Shown piece after piece: positions 54,401 through 64,000 of a stretch of 64,000 nucleotides of DNA. Position 1 is the stretch's first letter; each line of letters opens with the position of its first letter. The DNA is from Haematococcus lacustris (Eukaryota > Chlorophyta > Chlorophyceae > Chlamydomonadales > Haematococcaceae), in assembly GCA_030144725.1 (NCBI GenBank), contig JASKMD010000008.1, positions 14,030,915 through 14,094,914 of the forward strand, read 5' to 3'. The position numbers and the translations under genes are program-made. The notes beneath the pieces were generated by a model. The model searched no databases, was not told the origin of the DNA, and was given only the letters and a program-made list of their open reading frames with translations.

Positions 54401-57400
54401 GCAGGCCCCTCCCCCCAGCAGCTGCTGGCCCAGGCCCTCGGCCTCCTCCACACCCCGCAGCACTGGCGCCTGGGGCCTGCCCCTGACCCGCCCCTGACCC
54501 GCCCCCCCCGCCCCCCCAGCGCCTGCAGCCTGGGGGCTCTGGACCGTGCCGCCTGGCAGGCACTGCAGCACACAGCCCTGAGCAGGGACCAGGCGGCAGC
54601 AGGCGGGCCGGGCCAGCAGCAGCCGGGGGGGAGCAGGCGCATGGATAGGAACACACCAGCCGCCCCCCCACCCCGCCACCCTGCTGGTCAGGCCCCAAGT
54701 GGTGTCACAGACTCGGGCGAGCAGCAGCAGGGGCAGGGGTGGGGGGCTGCTGCTGCTGCTGCTGGCCCCCCTTGGCTGGGCTATGAGCTGCAGGTGTACC
54801 GTGGCCTGGCGCTGAGCGGGCTGCCAAGGGGGGGTGGGGCTGCTGGGCGGGGGAGAGCCGCAGCAGCAGAGGGCCTGGGAGGGGGGGTGCAGGCGGGGAG
54901 GGGGGATGGAGAGGGGCTGGAGGGGGTGGCAGCAGGGGGGGCTGGTTGGCTGCCGCTGGGGGACGTGCTGGTGGAGCTGTGGGCAGTGGAGAGGCGGCTG
55001 AAGGGGGGTATGGACGGTCTAGCACCTGGAGTCCCCTGGCTGCAGGGGCAGCAGCACAACGGGGTGAGAGGGGGGAGGGTGGCAGCCAGCAGCACAGGGC
55101 AGGGTAGGGTAGGCGGCGGGTGGGTGGGATGGAGTGAGGGAGGTGGTGGGGGGCTGGGAGGGAGGGTTGCAGGCAGGGAGGGGGGGCGAGTAAGAGTGAT
55201 AGCTGGGACGTAGGGGGTGTGATGGCAGGCTCACCAGCAGCAGCGCCAACAGCCAGCTGCTGACCGGACCCTCCCCCCTGCTGCTGCCCTGCCCTGCCGC
55301 TGCGCAATGATCACAGGCTGGGTCGCAGGCCGCTGGGACTGTGGACAGCGCAGCCTCCGGCCCGCCCCCCCCTCCTCCGCCCCCCCGCCCCTGCACTCCT
55401 CCAACGCCTGAGCCGCCGCCCCCCGTGGGTTGCCCTTCAGGGGCAGCAGCCTTCAGGTGAGGGGCGGAGGCAGGGCGGCAGGGAGGCCTACAGCAGGCTG
55501 GGGCGCTGCAGCCCAGCTTGCATCGCCGCCACAGCGCTACAGCGGGCCATATGAGCGGCCACAGCTCAGCAGTTGTCACTGGCGGCTCATCAGGCAGTGG
55601 GCAGGGGGGGCATGGAGCATGGAGGGGGGGCGGGGATCAGTGCCTGATTGCTTTTGTCACAGAGCCATTTTGCTGAGTGCCATCTCTAGGTGTCCTTGTA
55701 CTTAGTGCCTGATCTGTTTTCCCCAAGGGCCTGCCGTGCCCGCCCCCCCCCTGTTGCCTGCAGGGCCCGCCGCATGCCGCTGCACAGCACCAGCAGGGAG
55801 CTGAAGCAGGAGGTGCAGCGGGGCCGAGTGCAGGTGGGCAGGGCAGGGCAGGGCAGGGCAGGGCAGGGCAGGGCAGGGCAGGGCAGGGCAGGGCAGGGTA
55901 GGCGGAGCAGCAGACCCCTCACCCCTCACTAGGGTTAGGGTCACCCCTCAGGGTTAAGGTGAGGGTCAGTGAGGCACCGTCAGTGACCCCCTCAGACTCT
56001 GCGCCGCTGCGCACAATACAGCAGCAGCAGCAGGAGGGGTTGGGGTTGGGGTTGGGGTTGAGGCAGTCAGGGAAGACCGGCAGTCAGGGTACCCCATGTT
56101 ATCCCATGACATGTATTGCTTCATCAAACCCCACCTCACTGTCTCTCCCACTGCTTTGGCCCCACCCACCTATACCCGCACTGCCCTCCCCACTTCCCAC
56201 CTCCGCCAACCCCACCCCACCCACCCCATCCAAAACTGCCCCCCCTCCCCCTCGCCCCCCACCCCCCCTCACCCAGGCGTTCAAGAGCATGCACACTGAG
56301 CTGCTGGCGGCCGCCCCCTCCCCACCCAGCCCCCCCTCCCCTTCCCGGCCCCGCCGCACAGCCCAGGCAGGGCAGGCAGCCCTGGAGGCTCGCCAGGCCC
56401 GCGCCCGCCTGACCCGCAGCAGCCCCAGCCCCCTGCCCCCCCTCAGCCGCCCTGGCAGCCCTGGACCCAGCCCCACCTACCTACACTCACCCCCCCCTGG
56501 CAGCGCGCCCCCCTGGCAGTCAGGGGGGTCATGTGGCAGTGGGCCCAGCCTGGACGGCATGGCAGGCAGCCCTGCAGGGCCTGCTGCTCCTGCTGCTCCC
56601 CCTGCACAGCCCTCACTTGCTGTGCAGCAGCCGGCCCCTGGGCCCCAGCTCCTCTGGCAGCAGGAGCAGGAAGCAGCGCAGCAGGAGGCCGCTGAGGCAA
56701 GGCTGCGTCCTGCAGGCAGCCAGGAGGGGGCCCCCTCTCCCCATGACCTCCCTCATCAGCACGGCGGGCAACAGGTGCTGACGCATGGGCTGCACCAGGC
56801 CCAGCAGGAGGGGGCGTTCTGGAGCAGCAGCCTGCCTGCGTTGCGGGGGGTGGCTGCGCGGCCTGACTGGGATACGCGCATGCGGCGCAGCACAGGGGGC
56901 GACGTCCCAGGCCATGAGGGAGCTGGCTGGCAGCAGGAGGTGCCTGCCTGGCTGCAGCGCCTGGCCCACAGAGCCCAGCGGGTGAGTGCGGGCCAGGCCA
57001 GGGCGGCAGAGGGGCAGGGCGGCAGAGGGGCAGGGGTCCCGTGTCCTCAGCGCTGCCCTGCCCTACCTATACCTATACTTGCCGGTTGCTGGCAAGGGTG
57101 CTGCCCTCAGGCCACCCCCCACCCCCCTGCTGACCTACCCCCCACCCCCCTGCCCCTGCATGCAGAGGGACCCCCCAGCCCACCACACCCGCCACCCCCT
57201 CTCCGCCACCCACATCCCCGCCCTCCCCCTCCCCTCTGCAGCCGACCTGCGTGCAGCGCTGCTTGTCAGCCGGGCCCGCCCCCTGCCCGCGCAGTGCAGC
57301 CCCACCCACCCCCTCGCAGCCTGCCTGCCCACCACCTACAGCCGGCCAGTCTCTAGCGCTAGGCCTGGGGCTGTCACCGCCCCCCCCGTGCCCCTCTCCC

Positions 57401-58131
57401 ACCTCAGCCCCCCCCAGGCCCTCATCAGGGCTGCCCCCACACCCAATGGCCGCTTGGCCACTTCGCCTGCGCCACCACACCCAGCCCTGCCTCACCTTCC
57501 ACTCCCTGCCGCCACCTCACCTACCTCTGCACCTGACAGCAGCAGGGGCGGGTGGGGGGTGCCCTGCAGCCCTGTCCAGCCCCCGGCCAGCCTGCATGAG
57601 GACAAGGGCCTGCGGGGCGGTGGCCCAGCACAGCCTGCACTGCCGGCCCCCGTCCTGCCCACCACCCCTGGCCCCAGGCCCCCTCATAGTCACACTCATC
57701 ACGGCCCTGATCACACCCCCACCCTGCCAGGCAGTGGTGGTGGAGCAGGGCCTGAGACACGGCCCCCTGCACTGACCCACTGCGCTGGGCCCCCCACCCT
57801 CACCCTCACAAGGGCAGGGCGGCCGCCCTCTCCTGCCCCCGCCATAGCCAGTGTGGCGGCGGCTGTGGCGGTGCGGCCCCTGCTGCTGCCGGCCTCCCTG
57901 CCCGCTGCCTCTGAGGAGGAGGGGAGCCGGGTGTCAGGCCCCTGGCTGCCCGGCCCTGCCCTGCTGCAGCCGGAGCCGCTGCCCCACCCAGACCTCACGG
58001 CTTGGTCCTCAGGGGCGTCCTCTCCTCGAGTGCAGCAGGGGCTGGTGCCGGGCCCGCCCCTGAGTCTACCCACCGGTGTGGGGTTTGCAGTCATCAAGGG
58101 TGCGACCGAGGATGCTACAACGTGTTTGTAG
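45424..58131 (+). CDS. Large low-complexity protein of unknown function (multi-exon, start not seen)
   Basis: I do not recognise this gene. The exon chain is well supported in parts: 45424-45595, 46129-46272 (acidic, EEEEEEEE run), 46491 or 46640-46811, 47214-47829, 48218-48457, 48813-48918, 49440-49577, 50482-51630, from 51970, then less certain exons to about 54060, 54520-55060, 55762-55832, 56278-56980 and 57169-58131 (stop TAG). The phases of 48457-48813 and the exon borders between 52100 and 54500 are unresolved. Conserved-looking islands include RYLESIGHLNTHQGHGRLLP, MTLDVWTLYRTLTK, GMWQRYRMHVAEALRQG, KLTAYGQAWLQAMTRSSHAR and FSFEQLLPGPDGLSLKQVL. Between them are long Pro, Gln, Gly and Ala tracts. 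There is no transmembrane segment or known catalytic motif. It could be a scaffold or a regulatory protein; that is only a guess. Confidence 0.6.
49643..50124. repeat. About 480 bp of CCCT tetranucleotide repeat in an intron
   Basis: Nearly pure CCCT (CTCC) units with three short phase slips (around 49880, 49930, 49948), between exons ending 49577 and starting 50482. The complementary strand is AGGG-rich and can form G-quadruplexes; the C-strand can form i-motifs. Confidence 0.97.
54237..54403. repeat. CCTA then CCTG/CCCG tandem repeats
   Basis: About 16 CCTA units pass into CCTG and then CCTGCCCG mixtures, ending at a GCAG that could serve as a splice acceptor for the following exon. The poly-G run at 54150-54163 lies just upstream. 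Confidence 0.95.
55835..55898. repeat. GCAGG/GGCAGG short tandem repeat
   Basis: About twelve units of GCAGG/GGGCA immediately after a GT donor at 55833, inside an intron of the large plus-strand gene. Confidence 0.93.
56036..56059 (+). repeat. Four tandem GGGGTT units
   Basis: GGGGTT repeated four times gives a perfect G-quadruplex motif and happens to match the ciliate telomere unit. It lies in a predicted intron. Confidence 0.9.
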
Positions 58132-58931
58132 TAGCTGAGTGAGATTACCCACAGTCCAACATGTTGTTCCTTGTTGAATAAGTTTTGTTGGGCTGGCCTT
58201 GGAGCCAGTGCTAAGCTGCCAGCTGCAGGCATGTGCGTCATGGTCAGGCAGCAGGGCCATGCGTCAGACAGGGTCAGTTCAGGATGTCACTATCACACGT
58301 TGCAAAGCATGGTCTGGCACTCAGACCTATGAAGGTCACACTTTCACATGCATGGGTGTGAGCACATTCTTCCATATTTGCATCCACATCTGCATGCACG
58401 TGGAGCTCATCCGCGCAATAACTCAAGAGGGCACCAGCAGCAAGGCTGGTTGCAGAAGATGGCTTGGCGGTGGGGATGCACGCACAACAAGTGCGCTCTG
58501 ATGCACGGCCCAAAGTTCTTGAACACAATAAGGGGACGGGGACAGTTGCATGGCATAGCACTAGCACTAGCATGCATTAAAGGGCTCATGGCTCACAGCC
58601 CCACAACTCCACAGGGTTGGTTAAGATGACACATAAGAATATGTGACCGATGTCTAGGGCACTCCATATGCTGCCAGGTGCCTCTGTGCCGCCTCTTAGG
58701 GTCATCAGGGTTGCCTCATATGGCAGCCCCTCGCCCAGACAACATCTTTGTTATGTTCATTGCTGCAGCAGGGCAGGCAGCCAGGCGGACATGGGCCGGC
58801 GGCCAGCCAGGGCGCCCACTGCAACTCAAGCTCCCCCTGCTGCCGCTGCACAGCCTGCTGTCGTGTTCTGTTCAAACATGTGCTCAGTGCACTTCAATTC
58901 AAACCATCTTGTCCAGTATTACCCATCACTG
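58132..58931. other. Intergenic stretch
   Basis: I see no gene or repeat of known type between the stop of the large gene and the next Fanzor-like relic. Confidence 0.5.
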
Positions 58932-59400
58932 CTGGACAGGGACTGCAATGCAGCGCTGAACATGCAGCGCATTGGGGAGAGCAGGTGGCGGCCGCTGGAG
59001 CTGTGCTACTGGCCAGACCAGGGAGCTCTGCCAGCCAAGGGCAAGGAGTACCCTGGCCTGGGCTACAAGCGGCTGCAAGACAAGCAACCAAAGGCCCAGC
59101 AGCAGCAGCAGCCTGCTGAGGCACTGTAGTGTGTGCCCCCCCCCCCCATCTGAGCTGTCATCAGCTTACAATTAGTGCATGTTTTGTCATGCCAACTCTA
59201 CACTATAGCCCTTAGGGGTCAGGCAATAATGTAGGTGGTAGGCGGCTCATGTGCCATGTGCACTGGGTTTACTCCACACAGCCCAATAACACCGTTTGAG
59301 TCGGGCCACTATTGCCCACTAGTGTATTCCCGCTAGTGGCTGCTAGTGGCTACTACTGGTCCGGCTCGAATGGAGGCCCTAGTAAGGGACGAGGGGGCTG
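58932..59400 (+). pseudogene. Fanzor/TnpB-like 3' relic beginning at the RuvC-III motif
   Basis: The sequence enters the family exactly at LDRDCNAALNMQRIGESRW, keeps the frame through GYKRLQDKQPKA and a glutamine run to a TAG at 59127-59129, and then carries the conserved 3' tail (poly-C, AGCTGTCATCAGCTTACAATTAG..., GGTCAGGCAATAATGTAGG...) to the common right end GACGAGGGGGCTG at 59400. Everything upstream of the motif (zinc ribbon, RuvC-I and II) is missing, so it cannot encode an active nuclease. Confidence 0.8.
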
Positions 59401-59488
59401 CACACCTCTTGCTTACATCGCTACCCGCGGCCTGATCGCATCCTGAGCCTCCCTTAACTGAGCCATCAACTACTGAGATTGACTGCCG

Positions 59489-59977
59489 ATGGCAAGCACT
59501 GCATTCGGCGCTACGCAGCTGCTTAGTGGGAGGTGGCCATGCAAGCCCACGACCAAGCATGGCGATTACGTGCAACTTCACTTGGGCGCGCTCTGCACCC
59601 AGGGCGTTGAAGCCGATGCTGCAGTGATGGGCAGACCTAGCTGGAAAGGTCCATACGTGGCCGTCAGCGTGTTGCAGGATGTCATTGAACTCGCGCGTCG
59701 CCATCCGCAGTGGTGGGCCAAGGGCAGGTTCCAGGGTGTGAAGTCGCCTGAGATCATTAACACCGACAGCCGCGCGACCACCATCCTGCCGGACTTCCTA
59801 AGATGCAAGTTTGGGGTGCACAATGGGAAGAGCTACGTGCCGCTAGAGGTGACGGAAGCCATGATTGGGCACCGACTGGGCGAGTTTGCGCTGACTCGCA
59901 CGGCGCCCATACACAAGACCAAGGAAGCCAAAATTGGTGCAAAGAAGATCAACCCCAACACAGGGAAGGCCAAGTGA
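59489..59977 (+). CDS. RPS19: Mitochondrial ribosomal protein uS19m
   Basis: Small-subunit ribosomal protein uS19 of the bacterial/organellar type, placed in the head of the 30S-like subunit. The core runs from MGRPSWKGPYVAVSVL (ATG at 59627) to the stop TGA: KSPEIINTDSRATTILPDF, then YVPLEVTEAMIGHRLGEFA and LTRTAPIHK, all family signatures. Core length (116 residues) is slightly more than bacterial S19 (about 92). The longer frame from 59489 adds 46 residues rich in Thr, Ala and Lys which might be an organelle-targeting presequence; the frame is continuous, so I start there with doubt. No intron is visible. A TGTAA word at 60091-60095 is a possible poly(A) signal. The gene begins only 89 bases after a Fanzor-like relic. 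Confidence 0.85.
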   Translation: MASTAFGATQLLSGRWPCKPTTKHGDYVQLHLGALCTQGVEADAAVMGRPSWKGPYVAVSVLQDVIELARRHPQWWAKGRFQGVKSPEIINTDSRATTILPDFLRCKFGVHNGKSYVPLEVTEAMIGHRLGEFALTRTAPIHKTKEAKIGAKKINPNTGKAK

Positions 59978-60589
59978 GGGGTCTGCTTGACTACGCCCAC
60001 GTTGCAAGCTGGCTGTAGTCAGTGAACGAAAAGGTAAGGTGCTAATGTTGCTGTGAGCTCCATGAGCATGGGTTGTGGATGTATGATGCATGTAATCCAG
60101 GAGTTATACACACGCGCTGCTCCTGCAGGTGCTAGGGTGGAAGGCATGCAAATGAGGATACTGGGGAAGAGGAGTACAAGTAGCAGGCAGAAGGAGCCTC
60201 CTGTGGCTGAGAGTCTGTGTGTGACCCTCTGGCCGCACCAGATCACAGCATCGCACCGTGTACCACCAGCGCGGCGATGAGTTTAACATCACAGCACAGC
60301 AGGAATGGACTGGTGCCCATAACGGCAAGGGTGACAGCAGTGAGCCATGCCAGTCTTTCCAGTAACTGTGAGAGGGGGAGAGGGGTTGTGTCAGGAGGGC
60401 ACCAGCTGTGTGGGCAGTGGGGCGTTCCACCCTCAACAGAGCAGCAATTCCATCGTGTTGCTATCTGCTATCATATCCCTTCATTGTTGACTTGAGCTGT
60501 TCCCAGCAACTGAGTGAGCTTCCTGTTAACTGCGCCACAAGGCGTGAACCCTATCAACCCTATGCACCGTGAAAACCGTAAGCCACTGT
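59978..60589. other. Downstream region of uS19m
   Basis: Probable 3' UTR and spacer. I see no further gene here. Confidence 0.5.
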
Positions 60590-60800
60590 GGAAAAGTCAC
60601 AAAAGTCATAACATGCAACGCAATGGAGAAAGTAGGAAGCTAGAGCTGTGCTGGTGGCGTGATATGCTAGCTCTTCATGTCAGGGCAGGGAGTACCCTGA
60701 CCTGTATCAAAAGCGGCTGTGAAACCGGCCACTCAAGGCACAACAGCAGCCACAGCTGTCAACATACATCAGTGCATGTTTGTCATGCCAACTCTAGGCC
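60590..60800 (+). pseudogene. Strongly decayed Fanzor/TnpB-like relic with short right end
   Basis: A degraded match to NMQRIGESRW (here NMQRNGESRK), ELCYW (ELCWW) and the GYKRL region. It ends in GTGCATGTTTGTCATGCCAACTCTAG at about 60775-60799. The coding frame is broken. The short end is the same as that of the fragment at 13192-13600. Confidence 0.65.
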
Positions 60801-61367
60801 ACCATGCCAGGCTGCCGGCTCATCAGTCTGCAGATAAAATACCGTCCCGAGTCATCCCAGATATTCAACATCGCAGTGCAGCGCCACATTAGGCCTTCGT
60901 CTTCAGCACACCATAACGCTGTCAAGACCGCAGCCAGCAAGCCATGGCCAAGCGCCCAAGGTTCACATGGAAAACACGCCGGTCGGTGGTCCCTGGCCTG
61001 ACCCATCCTTGGTGAAGGAGCTCTTCCACCTCACACCTGCGGCACAGCCCACCACCCAGCAGTCAACCACCCTCATAAGGCTGAGACTCTGCTAAGGGAC
61101 AGGCGACCATGAAGGCGGCTGCAGCTGGGCATCCGCCATGTCCAACCAGCTTGCCATGTGATGGGTGGCTGCCCTGCCTGAACCCCCTGGCTGACTAGGC
61201 CAACTCTAGCTGAGCACAGGGGCAAGGCAGCTAACATAAAACAAGGTGATCTGATGGGCAAGGCCAAGCAGCCGCACCAGGCTGATGGATGATATGTCTC
61301 ATGATCGTGTCGTGTCGGCTGCTAGGGGCCCTGCTAATGTAGCGTCACAAGCCGACGAATGTAGCGT
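60801..61367. other. Spacer between relics
   Basis: I see no gene, RNA or clear repeat in this stretch. Confidence 0.5.
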
Positions 61368-61425
61368 TACACAATTGTGTATTTTCACGGAAAACCCAAG
61401 TTGCTTGAAAAGGCCACCGCCCGTC
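61368..61425 (-). repeat. Reverse copy of the dispersed repeat unit
   Basis: GTGTATTTTCACGG... to CCGCCCGTCGC is the reverse complement of bases about 39345-39398. It joins the Fanzor-like relic directly at 61426. Confidence 0.8.
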
Positions 61426-62254
61426 GCAGCCCTGTGAGGAGGAGCTGGACAAACTCAGTGCCACCAGGCCTGCAGGCTGGAAGCCCCCAGCAGGGCAGGT
61501 GGAACAGCGCCTGGTGCGCCCAGCCTGGAGCCAGCAGCGTCACCAGCCAGTGCGGGGCCTGATGTGGTGCCCTGTAGTGGCCCCCCGCAAGCCCCCACAG
61601 GCCCCACGCAGCAGCCAGGCAGCCACACCGGCAGCAGCCTCAGAGCCAGGGCCCAGCACTCCCCCTCCAGCCAAGCGCAGCAAGCGCACCGAGGCTGAGC
61701 CGGCAGCTGAGCCCACCAAGGGCACAGGCAAGGGCAAGGGCAAGGCTGCCAAAGCCAAGCCAGCACCACAGCCAGGCAGGTGGCTGGACAGGGACTGCAA
61801 TGCAGCACTGAACATGCAACGCATTGGGGAGAGCAGGTGGCGGCCGCTGGAGCTGTGCTACTGGCCAGACCAGGGAGCGCTGCCAGCCAAGGGCAAGGAG
61901 TACCCTGGCCTGGGCTACAAGCGGCTGCAAGACAAGCCACCAAAGGCCCAGCAGCAGCAGCAGCAGCCTGCTGAGGCACAGTAGTGTGTGCCCCCCCCCC
62001 CCATCTGAGCTGTCATCAGCTTACAATTAGTGCATGTTTTGTCATGCCAACTCTACGCTATAGCCCTAACGGGTCAGGCAATAATGTAGGTGGTAGGCGG
62101 CTCATGTGCCATGTCACTGGGTTTACTCCACACAGCCCAATAACACCATTTGAGTCGGGCCACTATTGCCCACTAGTATATTCCCGCTAGTGGCTGCTAG
62201 TGGCTACTACTGGTCCGGCTCAAATGGAGGCCCTAGTGAGGGACAAGGGGGCTG
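61426..62254 (+). pseudogene. Longest Fanzor/TnpB-like relic: zinc-ribbon region, RuvC-III and complete right end
   Basis: The frame 61430-61984 covers CEEELDKLSATRPAGW, RPAWSQQRHQPVRGLMWCP (second half of the zinc-ribbon region), an Ala/Gln/Pro/Lys-rich insert of about 65 residues, then DRDCNAALNMQRIGESRW, the RuvC-III-type motif with its catalytic Asp, and a glutamine-rich C-terminus (stop TAG 61982-61984). The conserved tail 61985-62254 follows. Fanzor proteins are eukaryotic relatives of TnpB, RNA-guided nucleases carried by transposons, with the guide RNA made from the element's right end. The N-terminal part and RuvC-I/II are absent, so this is a fragment. Family assignment rests on the DRDxNAAxN and VDEHRTS motifs and is not proven. 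Confidence 0.72.
61985..62254 (+). ncRNA. Conserved right-end tail of the Fanzor-like family (candidate guide-RNA region)
   Basis: About 270 non-coding bases after the stop are nearly the same in three independent places (59130-59400, 61985-62254, and minus-strand 4248-4515 with its duplicate). All end at the same G of GGGGGCTG and then diverge. The tail contains a possible hairpin around GCATGTTTTGTCATGC and clustered TAGTGGC / GCCACTA words. In Fanzor and TnpB systems the guide RNA maps to exactly this position, so it is a candidate; no transcription evidence exists here. Confidence 0.35.
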
Positions 62255-62534
62255 TCGGATGACATGGTGTGGAAGCATCCGCACTACGTTGTATCAATCT
62301 GGAAAAAAATGAAGTCTAGCTGAGCCGACAAGCAGGCAGGTGCGTACTTCTTAGGCGAGAGTTGACAGCAGCTCGCCAAGCAGTGGCAGCAGCAGCAGAG
62401 CGGTTTCGGGAGGCGGCAGCAGCAGACACAATCTGGCATGGCACTAGCTGACCTGGGCTGACATGGCAGGAGCTGCTGGCATGTGCCAGGTGCCAAGGCA
62501 GGGAGGAGCATCCCCTCCGAATGCCAGGCTGGGC
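62255..62534. other. Spacer between Fanzor-like relic and TLDc gene
   Basis: Contains the 3' UTR of the minus-strand TLDc gene; no other feature recognised. Confidence 0.5.
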
Positions 62535-64000
62535 TTATGCCAGGCATATGGAGCTGCACAGCTCACCATCCAGCTCATACTTCAGCTTGCCGCCATTCCT
62601 CACATACGCCCGCAACTCCACTAGCTGGGCAGTGCGGCCTTCCTCTGCAGCCAGCAAGTGGAGCGCTGAACGATGGGCAGAGGGCGGACGGGCAGGGGCG
62701 CGGGCGTGAGGGCGGGCGGGCGGATAGGCGGGCGGGCGGGTGGGCAGTGCACACTGTTGCAGCAGTGGTTGCGGGGTGCAAGGCAGGCCGCGCCCTTACC
62801 TGGGCTGAAGAGGGAGCGGGCTCCAGAGGCCGGCCGGGCGTAGTCCAGCAGCTTGCTGGTGGCCTTGGTGGCGTTGCGCCCCCGCATCAGAGGCACCTTG
62901 AAGTCCCCTGCACCAAACTGCAGCCCAGGCGGCAGCCAGCCCGGCCCACAACACAGGACACTGGAGGCTGGAGGGCAGAGCTGCACAGAGGCCCCCGGGT
63001 GCTGCCAGCGTCATCTGCGGCCCAGCCCAGACTAGTACGTGAGGGGGCTGAGGGCCTGGACTTGACACTAGGTCCGTCCACCCCGTTTCCACTACTACCG
63101 TACCCCACCACCACCACAACAACAACACAACACAACACAACACAGGCAGGAGCACAGGGCAGATGAGTGGCGTGGTGCACTAGGGTGATGGCTTGGCTTG
63201 GGCTTAGTGTCACCTGGCTAGGCATGACCGGCTAGGTTTGGCAAGGTCTAGGTGTGACCTGGCTGCCGCTACCAGGCAAACTCCATATGGCAGAGGGGGG
63301 CAGGGGGCTGACAAGGGGCTGGCCTGCCTGTAGGTGTGACCCGCCTGGGGTCCCTGGTCAGGTCGGTCCACTGCAGCCATTTGGTCAGTCCCAGTCTTTG
63401 GCAGCTTCTCCGGCCGGCTGCCGCGAACATCTCCCCTGGGCCAGCTGCAAGGAGGGAGGGAGGGAGGGAGGGAGGGCGCAGTGAGAGGCTGGGCGTGGGT
63501 GACAGTGCCGGCAGGAGTGAGGGAGGTATGATTGAGTGATGTGTTGAGCGAGGGGTGAGTGTATTGCAAGGTTGGTGAAATGAAATAATGCTAGGGGTGG
63601 TCACCTGAACAGAAAGGCACCCATGCTGGCCTTGTCCGCGCCAAATCTGCATGCCCAAAGAGACCAGGTGCGAGCAGAGCGTTGAGTCAGGGCCAGGGCC
63701 AGGGCCAGGGCCAGGGCTGCTGTCGAGGCCAACACTGGCAAAGAACACACAACAGATTAGAGTGGACAGCTTCTTAATCGCTTGGCAGCCTCCGCCTCCT
63801 GCCACCACCCCTGCACACCCCTCGAAAGCCAGGCATCTGCAGCCCCCCTCCACCTGCCAGCCGAGCAGCTAAGCGCCCCTGGCTGTAGCCGCAGCTGGGG
63901 CGGCCAGCCTTGACCCTGGCTGCACTGCAGTGCTGGTGAGGGCCGGGGGTTGCGGCGAGGCGGCGCACCCCTCAAAGCCCAGCGGGTTGTAGCCGCCACA
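62535..64000 (-). CDS. TLDc-domain protein, C-terminal exons (5' part outside the window)
   Basis: Five exons join in phase: 64000-63969, 63646-63605, 63444-63345, 62917-62800 and 62665-62535 (stop TAA 62535-62537), about 140 residues. The product reads CGGYNPLGFEG, ADKASMGAFLF, EKLPKTGTDQMAAVDRPDQG, FGAGDFKVPLM, SGARSLFSP and AQLVELRAYVRNGGKLKYEL. These match in order the second half of a plant-type TLDc domain (CGGYNP, AFLF, KL-K-G, GP-FG, SRL-YAR, LF). TLDc proteins are linked to oxidation resistance and, in animals and yeast, to V-ATPase regulation; the role here is unknown. The intron after 63345 uses GC instead of GT as donor. Confidence 0.75.
63455..63475. repeat. GGGA tetranucleotide repeat in a TLDc intron
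   Basis: Five GGGA/GGAG units next to the acceptor of exon 63444-63345. Short GGGCCA repeats also occur at 63690-63715. Confidence 0.85.

Noticed and set aside
56036..56059. Telomere or chromosome end
   Set aside because: Only four units, inside a gene, with normal sequence on both sides.

Overview
This window is nuclear DNA from a GC-rich, intron-rich eukaryote, most likely a chlorophycean green alga. Haematococcus or a close volvocalean relative is my best guess, by inference only. The evidence is GT-AG introns in every recognisable gene, a plant/algal two-repeat AP2 transcription factor, an organellar-type MnmG/MTO1 gene, a uS19m gene, chromovirus and copia retrotransposons, and a dispersed family of Fanzor/TnpB-like relics. 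Two 500-base runs of N (10878-11377 and 44668-45167) show it is a scaffold of three contigs.

Layout. Bases 1-10877 repeat bases 20536-31412 almost perfectly (constant offset 20535). The repeated block holds the 3' exons of the AP2 gene, about 2.4 kb of gene-free sequence, a Fanzor-like 3' relic on the minus strand, and a Ty3/gypsy chromovirus. The second copy is complete: AP2 gene 15741-22935 and chromovirus 25597-31773 with both LTRs and a 5-bp target duplication. From 31774 to 39590 lies a nest of mobile DNA. It contains a non-autonomous Ty1/copia element (32817-36523), a hAT-type MITE (36963-37416), and repeat units that include an unoccupied version of the chromovirus insertion site (39070-39350).

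From 39597 to 44603 the minus strand carries 11 exons of MnmG (GidA/MTO1), the FAD enzyme that modifies wobble uridines of organellar tRNAs; its N-terminal exons fall in or beyond the second gap. A long plus-strand gene (about 45424-58131) encodes an unrecognised protein rich in Pro, Gln, Gly and Ala. Its introns contain large simple repeats, including about 480 bp of CCCT units. Then come three Fanzor-like relics (58932-59400, 60590-60800, 61426-62254) around an intronless gene for mitochondrial ribosomal protein uS19 (59489-59977), and the last five exons of a TLDc-domain gene on the minus strand (62535-64000, continuing past the window).

The most interesting material is in the mobile DNA. 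The chromovirus has Gag, protease and RT-IN-chromodomain in one continuous frame interrupted only by two UAG codons at the domain boundaries. The Fanzor-like relics share a non-coding right end that is conserved between copies. The two copies of the 20.5-kb block may be a real tandem duplication or an assembly artefact; the sequence alone does not decide this.
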